This document shows, in pieces, positions 15,847 through 23,466 of a DNA stretch of 64,000 bases. Numbering within the stretch: position 1 is the stretch's first letter; each line of letters begins with the position of its first letter. Made by a program: the position numbers and the translations under genes. This stretch comes from Actinoallomurus bryophytorum. GTDB lineage: Bacteria > Actinomycetota > Actinomycetes > Streptosporangiales > Streptosporangiaceae. The stretch spans positions 6,138,001-6,202,000 of the forward strand of contig NZ_VFOZ01000001.1 in the NCBI RefSeq assembly GCF_006716425.1, in the 5' to 3' direction. A model generated the notes under the pieces. The model was not told the DNA's origin. It searched no databases and saw only the letters and a list, made by a program, of their open reading frames with translations.

Positions 15847-15990
15847 AGGCCGCCTACCGGGTTAGCTGACGGGTTCGGGCCAGGAGGAGCCCTACCGTAC
15901 GAGTACGGATTCACCCCAAGGGACTTCGTGGGTCCCCGGTTCCCGCTGCACTGGGGGTACAGCCGGGATTCGGCGGTCGGTCTGTCACCT
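15847..15990 (-). promoter_or_regulatory. ydaO-yuaA (c-di-AMP) riboswitch upstream of CHAP gene
   Basis: Second copy of the aptamer on the minus strand: GCCGAATC, GGGGACCC, the GGGGTGAATCCGTA block, TAGGGC, CCCGTCAGCTAACCCGGTAGG and the closing GGC stem. The 3' third is almost identical to the copy at 13677-13840. The peripheral stems differ, so both are separately maintained. It ends about 10 nt before the CHAP start codon and can hide the ribosome-binding site. Confidence 0.9.
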
Positions 15991-16026
15991 CCCGGGTGGA
16001 GGTAAGTCACAGCCCGATTACGGCGC

Positions 16027-16056
16027 AATGTATCGGAAGTTTCGCGAGAACGGCAA
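16027..16056 (-). promoter_or_regulatory. Candidate promoter of the riboswitch-CHAP transcript
   Basis: On the minus strand, TTGCCG (16051-16056) and TACATT (16027-16032) are 18 bp apart, some 30 bp upstream of the aptamer. The surrounding 16060-16380 stretch is less G+C-rich and holds no gene. Confidence 0.4.
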
Positions 16057-16387
16057 CGCGTTCGGAGGGGAAAGTCTGGAGCGAACTACTTACCCAGTGT
16101 AACCAAGTGCCGTGGCCGCTCGGCGAGCAACAACTTAATAACCGATCTCACCTGCGAAAATGTAGCAACCCTCGGCGAGAGGGGAACGGACTCCAGGCGC
16201 ACAGCGTAGCGTCACAACGACTTCCAAGACGGGGTCGCAGACCGGCCGAGTCGACCGGTATGGGGGGAGGTGTGGCGGTTCAGCCCGTGGGTCGGGAAGC
16301 TGTCGGAGGCGTGCACCATACGCACATAACTCACTACAAAACGCGACCAATCAACCACACTTCACCGAGGCGGCGGCTCGGGGTGCG

Positions 16388-16408
16388 CCGAGGGCTTCGG
16401 ACCCTCGG
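16388..16408 (-). terminator. Terminator hairpin after the quinone oxidoreductase gene
   Basis: CCGAGGG/CCCTCGG with a C-TTCG-G-A loop, a very stable tetraloop-type hairpin, lies 67 bp beyond the stop of the minus-strand gene ending at 16475. Confidence 0.65.
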
Positions 16409-16474
16409 ATTTCGGGGTTAATTACCTGCGGGCGGAGTCCGGAACGCGGTGCCCGGACCCCCGCCTCACCAGTG

Positions 16475-17404
16475 CTAATCCATCTCCAGTACGATCTTCC
16501 CTCGGGTATGACCAGAGGCACAAAGCCGCTGCGCCTCTCCGGCGTCGGCAAGCGGGAACGTCTTCGCGATGGAGACGGTCAGTCTTCCGTCGTCGACGAG
16601 GCTCGCTAGCGCGGACAGATTGGTCATATCGGGTCGGACGAAGACGTATCGGCCGCCGCGTTCGGTCACCGACGGATCGACGGTCGACGCCCATCGGCCG
16701 GTGGGTGTCAGCAGGTCCGGCGTGATCTCCAGCGCCTCGCCGCCGACGAGGTCGAGCGCCACGGACACTCCGCCGGGCGCGATCCGGTGTACCCGGTCGG
16801 CGAGGCCGTCGCCGTACGCCAGCGGCTCGGCGCCGAGCTTGCGTAGATAGTCATGGTTGTCCGGACTGGCGGTACCGATGACCTGCGCGCCCTTCGCGAC
16901 GGCGATCTGCACCGCGAACGAGCCGACGCCACCGCTCGCGGCGTGGATGAGCACCGTGTCGTCCTCGTTCACCCCGAGCGCCTTCGTGAGCGCCTGGTAC
17001 GCGGTGAGCCCGGCGAGCGGCAGCCCGGCGGCCTCGGCCCAGGACATCCGTCCGGGCTTGCGCCCGAGCGTGCGTACGGGAGCGGCCACGAGCTCGGCGT
17101 ACGTGCCGCGGCCAACATGGTCCTCGCGGACGTACCCGATGACCTCGTCGTCGGGGGAGAACTCGCTGACCGCCGCGCCGACGCGTTCGACCACGCCCGA
17201 GAGGTCCCAGCCCGGGATGACCGGGAAGTCGGTCTGGAAGAGCCCGTCCATCCGGCCCTCCCGGATCTTCCCGTCCACCGGGTTCACCCCGGCCGCCTTG
17301 ACGCGTACGAGGACAGAGTCCGGACCGACCTTGGGCTCGGGTGCGTCATTGGTGAGTTTCAGCACGTCCGGGCCGCCGTATTCGTTCATCACGATGGCTT
17401 TCAC
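16475..17404 (-). CDS. NADPH:quinone oxidoreductase / zinc-independent MDR-family dehydrogenase
   Basis: A 309-residue medium-chain reductase. It has the groES-like N-terminal half (VRVKAAGVNPVDGKIREG, then IPGWDLSGVVERVG), which lacks the zinc ligands of alcohol dehydrogenases. The Rossmann half has the nucleotide-binding AASGGVGSFAVQIAVAKGA and GTASPDNHDYLRKLGAE. It should reduce quinones or enones with NADPH. GTG 17404 begins VKAIVMNEYGGPDVL, as family members do. The longer open frame upstream overlaps the neighbouring GTPase gene and is not used. A TAACGG box 7 nt before the GTG suggests a leaderless transcript. Confidence 0.9.
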   Translation of the reverse strand: MKAIVMNEYGGPDVLKLTNDAPEPKVGPDSVLVRVKAAGVNPVDGKIREGRMDGLFQTDFPVIPGWDLSGVVERVGAAVSEFSPDDEVIGYVREDHVGRGTYAELVAAPVRTLGRKPGRMSWAEAAGLPLAGLTAYQALTKALGVNEDDTVLIHAASGGVGSFAVQIAVAKGAQVIGTASPDNHDYLRKLGAEPLAYGDGLADRVHRIAPGGVSVALDLVGGEALEITPDLLTPTGRWASTVDPSVTERGGRYVFVRPDMTNLSALASLVDDGRLTVSIAKTFPLADAGEAQRLCASGHTRGKIVLEMD

Positions 17405-17454
17405 ACTTTGACCGTTACCCGCCGGAGACGGAAGTTCACCTCGGGGGTGCGGCC

Positions 17455-19158
17455 TCAGCGGAACCGCGCGTACACGGACAGCCCGAAAAGGATCATCGTG
17501 ACCGGGCCCAGGACGGTGAGGGAGGCGAGCAACGCGCGCCGGCCGAACCGGTGCCCGGACGGGATCTGCTCGGCCGGCCGGCCCGCGATCGGCCAGGGCT
17601 CGCGTAGCTCGTCCGTCGTCGGCCGGTCGTCGAACGCCGGGTCCGCCTGGGCGCCCAGCGGCAGCCCGGCGGCCCAGCCGAACAGGTCCGCCAGGGCGGA
17701 GGGCGGGCTGTCCAGCCCCGACGCGAAGTAACGGACCTCGCCCGCGGTGCGCTCGAGCGTACGTATGGTGTTCCCGAGGCCGAGTCCCTCGAGCCACCCG
17801 CGCGCGTCGCCGTCGAGCCCGCGGCCGGCCGAGGTACGGCGCAGCACGTCGGCCTTGGTCACCACGACGGCGATGCGCCGCTGCCGCCCTTGGTCGTCGC
17901 GGGACCGCAGCTCGGCGAGCAGGCGCTGCAGGGTGTCGGCCGGATCCTCGTCCGAGGTCGCGGTCGCCTCCTGCACCAGCCGCCGCTCGTCGGTGGAGAG
18001 CGCGAGGCGCAGCTCGGGCAGGGCGAACGGGTCGATGACGAACAGCAGCGCCTCACCGTGATCGAGGTAGCGCAGCCGCTCGACGTGGGTGGCGCCTGTG
18101 TGCAGCTCGCCGGCCGGGTCGAACAGGTACAGGATCCGGTGGGCGGCGGGCAGGGTCAGGTCGAGCATCGTGGCCACCGGCAGCTCCGGGCCGGTCTTGG
18201 CGAGCCGTTCGCCGCGGTCGAGCTCCGCGATGGCCCCGGCGTACGCGCGGGCGTCCCGCGCCTCCACGAACTCGGCCCGGCCGTGGGCTCCGGCGGCGCT
18301 CGCGCGCAGCGCGCGTACGGCAAGGAACATCAGAGTGGTCTTGCCGGCCGCCGGTCCGCCGACGAACGGCAGCGGCTCGACCCGCGCCCGCCCGATCCGG
18401 CCGGGCAGCCGCCGGTGGCAGTGCGGGCAGTACGCGCCGAGGCGGAACCGGCCGAGCAGGATCGTCGTCGGCAGCCGTGTGCCGCAGCGGCACACGTGCC
18501 GGAAGGCGCCCAGCCGCCCGGGTACGAGCCGTGAGTGGCGTTCCTCGCAGTTCGGGCAGGCGTACTCCGGCAGCGCGAAGCGCCGGTAGCACCCGGCGTG
18601 CGGGCAGGCGATCAGGATGCGGCGGTAGGCCATCCAGACGCGCTCGACCGCGCCGAGCACGACGACGCAGACCGACCACACGGCCAGGCCGGCCCCCGCC
18701 ATCAGCGCGGTCGCGACACCGAACGCCAGCGCCGCCACGGCGAGCGGCACCGCCCCGAGCGCGATGCCTCCGCACAACCCCAGCCAGACCGGGAACAGCA
18801 CGAGGCCCAGCGGAGCCCGCAGCAGCGTGTCGGTCAGCGTGGAGATCGCCCAGCGCGCCTGGGTGACGCACCAGGGCACGGTGTGGCGTTCGAGACTCCA
18901 GGCGTCACGCCACACCTGGAAGAGGAGGTAGTGCGGGTACGCGGCGTCCGGGGGCCCCGGCGCCGGGCGGGGCACCGGGGACGGCCCGTCGACGCCGGTG
19001 ACGATGAGGGTGCGCCAGGCGGTCTGGAAGAAGCGGTACAGGCCGAGGCCGAACCCGCCGAGCAGCGCGACCGCGATGGCCACCGGCACCAGGACGGCGA
19101 ACTCGGCGGCGAGCAGGACGACCCAGAACAGCGCCGCCAGCCCGTAGACGATCGGCAT
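17455..19158 (-). CDS. Membrane-anchored double-GTPase-system GTPase (DO-GTPase2-like) with zinc ribbons
   Basis: A 567-residue P-loop GTPase. Membrane helices lie at about residues 5-40 and 112-175. Cys-rich zinc ribbons follow (CPHAGC, CPNC, CRCG and CPHC at about 185-247). The GTPase core then shows Walker A GGPAAGKTT (267-275), a DxxG-type LFDPAGE (345-351), LLFVIDP and the base-recognition VVVTKADV (431-438). A final helix ends the chain. This plan matches the DO-GTPase2 family. It is the last gene of the GrpE-Hsp70-GTPase operon, 4 bp after the GAP1-like gene. A signalling or defence switch at the membrane is plausible but unproven. Confidence 0.82.
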   Translation of the reverse strand: MPIVYGLAALFWVVLLAAEFAVLVPVAIAVALLGGFGLGLYRFFQTAWRTLIVTGVDGPSPVPRPAPGPPDAAYPHYLLFQVWRDAWSLERHTVPWCVTQARWAISTLTDTLLRAPLGLVLFPVWLGLCGGIALGAVPLAVAALAFGVATALMAGAGLAVWSVCVVVLGAVERVWMAYRRILIACPHAGCYRRFALPEYACPNCEERHSRLVPGRLGAFRHVCRCGTRLPTTILLGRFRLGAYCPHCHRRLPGRIGRARVEPLPFVGGPAAGKTTLMFLAVRALRASAAGAHGRAEFVEARDARAYAGAIAELDRGERLAKTGPELPVATMLDLTLPAAHRILYLFDPAGELHTGATHVERLRYLDHGEALLFVIDPFALPELRLALSTDERRLVQEATATSDEDPADTLQRLLAELRSRDDQGRQRRIAVVVTKADVLRRTSAGRGLDGDARGWLEGLGLGNTIRTLERTAGEVRYFASGLDSPPSALADLFGWAAGLPLGAQADPAFDDRPTTDELREPWPIAGRPAEQIPSGHRFGRRALLASLTVLGPVTMILFGLSVYARFR

Positions 19159-19162
19159 CGCG

Positions 19163-22100
19163 TCACCCTCCCCGCCGTCGCAGCGCCCGCCAGGCCGAGG
19201 CCAGCTCCGGGTCGCGGTCGGTGAGCGCCGACTCGACGTGCCGGCGGGCGAACCGCCCGAGGTCGTCCCCCCACTCGGTCAGCCACGGAACCGGCGTCCG
19301 CGCCCGGTCCAGGCGCACCTCGATCTCGGCGAGGTCGACGCGGCCGTGCCGGTCGGTGTCGAGCCAGTGGGCGGTCAGCCCGGCCCGTACGGGATCCGAG
19401 GCGGTCATCAGGATGTCGGCGCGCACCCGCGCCGACCGTCCCGCGAGCGCCCCGGCCGCGCTCGCGTACGCGCGGGCGGTCAGCGGGTCGGCCGGATCCA
19501 TCCGGCCCAGGAGCCGCGCCACCTCGAGTCCGGGTTCGGCCCTCAGCGCCGCGTCGTGCCCGAGGACGATCCGCGCCGGACCGGCCAGCTCGGCCAGCTC
19601 GGGCAGCCGGTCCAGGATCAGCCCGGCGAGACGCAGGGTCTCCGGCGCGTCGAGCGGCGCGCTCTCGAAGACCCGCCGCGTCAGCCGCCGCAGCGTGCCG
19701 AACCGCGCCATGGCCGGGCCGAGCCGCTCGACGAGACGGCGGCAGTCCTCCGGCGTCGGCGGTGCGTCCCAGAGCGCGTCGAGCAGCTCCTCGATGTCCG
19801 GCAGGCCGTGTGGCTCCAGCTCCACGAGCCCGGCCGTGGCGTCGTGGCGGTCGGCGCGGACGGACAGGACGAGGCTCCCGGTACGGGGTGCACGCGTCCA
19901 GTCGTGGTCGCCGAGGGCGGCGCATGCCTCGGCGGTGAGCATGGCACGGCGGGTACGCGGCTCGGCGGCCTCCAGCCCGGCCAGCACCCCGGAGACCATG
20001 GCGTCGCGCCAGGGGCCGGGGGTCCGGCGCAGCGCGGCGGCGACGTCGCCTTCGCCGCGCCGCGCGCACGTGGCGGCCGTGGCGGTCACGTCGTCGTTGT
20101 CGACCCGGCCGCCCACCTGGTCGGCGAGGCGTACGACGCCCGCCAGAGCTCCGAGCCCGGACGCGCCGGCGACGGCCGCACGGAACGGCGACGGCAGCCC
20201 GTCGCGCAGCCGGAGCGCCGGCAACCGGTCGCGCAGGGACGGTTCGTCGAGCGCGAGCGCGACGCAGTGCTCGGCGATCTCCGGTGCGACGTGCGCCAGG
20301 GCCACGGCCAGCTCGAAGCCGAGTCCGGGCAGCGCCGCCGACACCGCCGGCCAGACCCAGCCGGGCACACCACCGCGCCGTACGACCTCCGCCGCGGCCG
20401 CCTCCTCGTCGGCCGACACGGACGTGTCACCCCGGCAGAGCGCGAGCAGCGCCGCGGCCCCCTCCGCAGAGAGCAGCGCCTCCCCGGCGTCGACGGTCGC
20501 CGAGATGTAGCCGACCGGGCCGGTGGTGGTTGGGGTGGCGGTGGATGGGGTCACGGCCGGTGGGGTGACGACGTCCGGGGTGGCGGTGGTTGGGGTGGCG
20601 ACGTGCGGGGTGGCGACGTGCGGGGTGGCGGTGGTTGGGGTGATGGCGGATGGGGTCACGGCCGCTGGGGTGACGGCGTCCGGGGTGACGGTAGTTGAGG
20701 TGACGGTGGTTGGGGTGATGGCGGTTGGGGTGATGGCGGTTGGGGTGATGGCGGGTGGGTCGGCGCTGGTCGGCGGCGCACCAGACGAGGTGGTGCGGGC
20801 CCGGACGGCACCGTGGGTGGTGGAGGTCGGGGTGCCCTCAGCGGCACATGACCCGGCGGAATCGGCCGGCGTGGTGCCGATGGACGGGGTACCGCTCGGG
20901 GGCGCGCCGGTGAGGGCGCCACCGATCCACCTGGCACCCGTGGGCACCGTCCTGGCCGAGGTGCCGCTGGTCGAGGTGCCGCTGGTCGAGATCGGATTGT
21001 TCGGAGGGGGATCGGCAGGGCCGGTACCTGGCCGGGCGGAGCCGGTACCGCTCTCCTGGTCCCGGTCCTCCACGCCGCCGAATGGCATCGGGGGACCACC
21101 CTGCCGCCGACCGCCGGCGGTGTCGTCCGATGAGGGCGGACCGCCAGCCCGGCTCCGGCGGTCACCAGGCGCGGCGGAGGACCGATCGGACGGCGACGTG
21201 ACGTCGCCCCTGCGCCAGGCGTCGCCCCCGGACGAGATACCGCCATCGGGCGGGACACCGCCTCCGGGTGAGATGTCGCCTCCGGGCGGGATGTCGCCTC
21301 CGGGCGGGACGTCGCCTCCGGGCGGGACGTTGCTGCCGGACGAGATACCGCTCCCGGGCGGGACGCGGCCCCCGGGCGGGACGCGGCCCCCGGGCGAGAT
21401 ACCGCCTCCGGGCGAGACGTTGCCTCCGGGCGGGACACCGCCTCCGGACGAGACACCGCCCCCGGGCAAGACACCGCCACCGGCCAAGGTGTCGTCGTCG
21501 GGCACGGGAGAACCTGCGGTGAGGAGTTCGCCTACGGCGTCGATGCCGTCGAGGTCGCCGTCGCGCCAGCAGTCCGTCACCACGCGCGCGAACCGGCCGG
21601 GCCGCAGGCCGGTGGTGGGCTCGGCGGGCTCGTCCAGGCGGAAGCAGCCCCGCCCCTGCCAGGCCTCCGGGACCGTGCCGACCACGAGCTGCGGCGCGGA
21701 CTCCGGATCGGCCGTGTAGGTGATGAACGACAGGTGCGCCGCCAGCCCCGCCGGCAGGGAGTAGGACAGCAGCGCGATCCAGCGGGCGATCAGCCCGGTG
21801 TCCCGCGCCACGAGTACCACCCTGCCGTGCCCGCCGGCCAGGGCCGCCGTCACCGCGTCGAGAAGGATGGCGAGCCGGTCGTGGGCGGCCTCACGGCCCA
21901 GCCAGGTGACGAGGGAGTCCGGGTCGAACGCGTCACCGGGGACCAGGTCCGGTGTGCCGCCGGCCGGGCCGGCCCACACCGGCGACTCCCACAGCTCGAT
22001 CGGCCGCAGCCCCTCCATCTCCTGCGGCGTCGCGACGACGGCGTGCCCGGCGAAGTTGCCGTACCGGCCGGAGTAGTCCCGGCCGGTGTAGTGGCAGCGG

Positions 22101-22330
22101 GCCAGGACGGCGTGGTCGCCCTCGCGGCCGTACGCGAGCGAGACCGGGAACTCGGCGAGCTCGGCGGGACCGGGCGCGGACGGCGCGTCCGGTGGCGGCC
22201 GGTAGCTCATGTACGGCGTGACGGCGCGTGTCACGGACACGGGCGTGTCCGGCGTCGTGGCGACGAACTGGAAGCCGGACCTTCCGGTCGGGCCGGACTC
22301 CACCGAGGTGTACCGCAGGTCCCACGCCAT
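19163..22330 (-). CDS. GTPase-associated protein 1 (GAP1-N2/GAP1-M-like) with repeat-expanded linkers
   Basis: A 1055-residue cytoplasmic protein. The N-terminal 250 residues (MAWDLRYTSVESGPTGRSGF, then YGREGDHAVLARCHYTGRDY, then GNFAGHAVV) match the N2-type domain of GTPase-associated protein 1. The C-terminal half, from about residue 610, is alpha-helical and Ala/Leu-rich (GAP1-M/C-like). Between them lies a disordered linker of over 300 residues holding two tandem-repeat tracts, a 6-residue GG-x-(V/I)-x-P type (about 278-368) and a 5-residue T-P type (about 525-603). Start ATG 22330 overlaps the stop of the DO-GTPase1-like gene (ATGA). It likely binds or regulates the two GTPases encoded on either side. 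Confidence 0.82.
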   Translation of the reverse strand: MAWDLRYTSVESGPTGRSGFQFVATTPDTPVSVTRAVTPYMSYRPPPDAPSAPGPAELAEFPVSLAYGREGDHAVLARCHYTGRDYSGRYGNFAGHAVVATPQEMEGLRPIELWESPVWAGPAGGTPDLVPGDAFDPDSLVTWLGREAAHDRLAILLDAVTAALAGGHGRVVLVARDTGLIARWIALLSYSLPAGLAAHLSFITYTADPESAPQLVVGTVPEAWQGRGCFRLDEPAEPTTGLRPGRFARVVTDCWRDGDLDGIDAVGELLTAGSPVPDDDTLAGGGVLPGGGVSSGGGVPPGGNVSPGGGISPGGRVPPGGRVPPGSGISSGSNVPPGGDVPPGGDIPPGGDISPGGGVPPDGGISSGGDAWRRGDVTSPSDRSSAAPGDRRSRAGGPPSSDDTAGGRRQGGPPMPFGGVEDRDQESGTGSARPGTGPADPPPNNPISTSGTSTSGTSARTVPTGARWIGGALTGAPPSGTPSIGTTPADSAGSCAAEGTPTSTTHGAVRARTTSSGAPPTSADPPAITPTAITPTAITPTTVTSTTVTPDAVTPAAVTPSAITPTTATPHVATPHVATPTTATPDVVTPPAVTPSTATPTTTGPVGYISATVDAGEALLSAEGAAALLALCRGDTSVSADEEAAAAEVVRRGGVPGWVWPAVSAALPGLGFELAVALAHVAPEIAEHCVALALDEPSLRDRLPALRLRDGLPSPFRAAVAGASGLGALAGVVRLADQVGGRVDNDDVTATAATCARRGEGDVAAALRRTPGPWRDAMVSGVLAGLEAAEPRTRRAMLTAEACAALGDHDWTRAPRTGSLVLSVRADRHDATAGLVELEPHGLPDIEELLDALWDAPPTPEDCRRLVERLGPAMARFGTLRRLTRRVFESAPLDAPETLRLAGLILDRLPELAELAGPARIVLGHDAALRAEPGLEVARLLGRMDPADPLTARAYASAAGALAGRSARVRADILMTASDPVRAGLTAHWLDTDRHGRVDLAEIEVRLDRARTPVPWLTEWGDDLGRFARRHVESALTDRDPELASAWRALRRRGG
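20523..20759. repeat. 15-bp minisatellite inside the GAP1-like gene
   Basis: About sixteen 15-bp units of the form GGGGTGRCGGYGGTT on the plus strand encode, on the minus strand, runs of (A/V)-x-T-P-x. The frame is preserved throughout, as expected for slippage tolerated in a disordered linker. Confidence 0.85.
21229..21500. repeat. 18-bp minisatellite inside the GAP1-like gene
   Basis: About fifteen 18-bp units near GGGCGGGACGTCGCCTCC encode six-residue G-G-x-(V/I)-x-P/S repeats in the linker of the GAP1-like protein. Several neighbouring units are nearly identical, so the tract has expanded recently. Confidence 0.88.
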
Positions 22331-23466
22331 CAGCGGGCTCCGTCGAGCATCCCGAACTGGTGCAGCAGCCACAGCAGCGGGTCCTCGACGCGGTACGGCC
22401 GGATGCCGCCGGTGCCGACCACGCCCTCGCGGGGTACGCCGCCGAGCGCCGAGACCCCGAACAGTCCGTAGTCGGAGTATTCGTGGCCCAGGTAACGGTC
22501 CAGCTCGCCGGCCTGCCAGTCATGCAGCAGGGCGCGTACCTGCTCGTGCACGGCCTCGCGGTCGTTCAGGTCGAGCGAGGCGGGCACGGCGCGGTTTTGC
22601 TGGAGGGCGCCGTCGAGCGGCAGTGCGTCGATCTTGGTGAGGGCGACCGCGGCGGGTACGGGGAGCTTCCGGCCGTGCGGGACGTCACGGCCGACGTGCA
22701 GCAGCTCGGTGACGCGGGCGATGACGTTGATGGGCTCGCCGTCGGGGTCACCGCCGCCGGCGCGCAGCTCCAGCGGGTCGACGAGGAAGATGATCGCGTC
22801 CGCCGCGGCGAGATAGCGCAGGTGCAGGTCGGTCACGTCACGGCTGCGCAGGTCCTCACCCGCGGTGTCGAACAGCACCAGCGTCAGCGACATGTCCTGC
22901 TGCCGCATGCGCCGCCGCCGGCTGCGGGTGAGCAGGTAGACGAGCGGGTCGCGGGGGGTGGTCACCGCGCTGGCGGTCGCGGGCAGCAGCCGGCGGTCGC
23001 CGAAGAGCGGACGGTGGAAGTCGCGCTTGTAGCGTTCGATGGTGCGGTCGTCGCAGGCGACCAGGGCGGTGCCCAGCTCGGCGCCGATGCGGTGCGCCAG
23101 CTCGTGCAGCAGCACCGCGATGTAGGTGCTCTTGCCGGAGTTCTTCGCCCCCACCAGCGCGACGATCTTCCCCGGGGTCTCGCAGTACGCCCCCGGCAGC
23201 GGGTTGTGGCACTCGGGGCAGACCCGGCGGGCGGTGTCCTGACCGCACTCGGGACAGGCCGCACGCCGCCGTGCGCGCCGCCCGCCACCGGGCGGGTCGA
23301 AGACCGGCGGCAGCGAGGCGGCCGCGGCCGAGCCCGTGTAGGCGGCGAGTTTTTCGTCCAGGCGCGGCGCGCAGCCCGGCCCGCGGCCGGGACTGCCGGC
23401 GCAGCGGAACGCGATCCGCTCGCGGGACAGGCGCGCGAAACAGTAGGGACACGTGATGGACGGCAT
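22330..23466 (-). CDS. Double-GTPase-system GTPase (DO-GTPase1-like) with N-terminal zinc ribbons
   Basis: A 378-residue soluble GTPase. Two zinc ribbons come first (Cys6/9/22/32 and Cys71/74/83/86, in CPYC, CPECG and CPEC contexts). The P-loop core follows: Walker A GAKNSGKST (106-114), LVLFDTAGED (197-206), IIFLVDP (225-231) and ALTKID (275-280). The C-terminus ends in a conserved-looking PLLWLLHQFGMLD. This fits the DO-GTPase1 family. It is coupled by ATGA overlaps to both neighbours, the Fn3-like gene upstream and the GAP1-like gene downstream, which argues for fixed stoichiometry in one complex. Confidence 0.85.
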   Translation of the reverse strand: MPSITCPYCFARLSRERIAFRCAGSPGRGPGCAPRLDEKLAAYTGSAAAASLPPVFDPPGGGRRARRRAACPECGQDTARRVCPECHNPLPGAYCETPGKIVALVGAKNSGKSTYIAVLLHELAHRIGAELGTALVACDDRTIERYKRDFHRPLFGDRRLLPATASAVTTPRDPLVYLLTRSRRRRMRQQDMSLTLVLFDTAGEDLRSRDVTDLHLRYLAAADAIIFLVDPLELRAGGGDPDGEPINVIARVTELLHVGRDVPHGRKLPVPAAVALTKIDALPLDGALQQNRAVPASLDLNDREAVHEQVRALLHDWQAGELDRYLGHEYSDYGLFGVSALGGVPREGVVGTGGIRPYRVEDPLLWLLHQFGMLDGAR

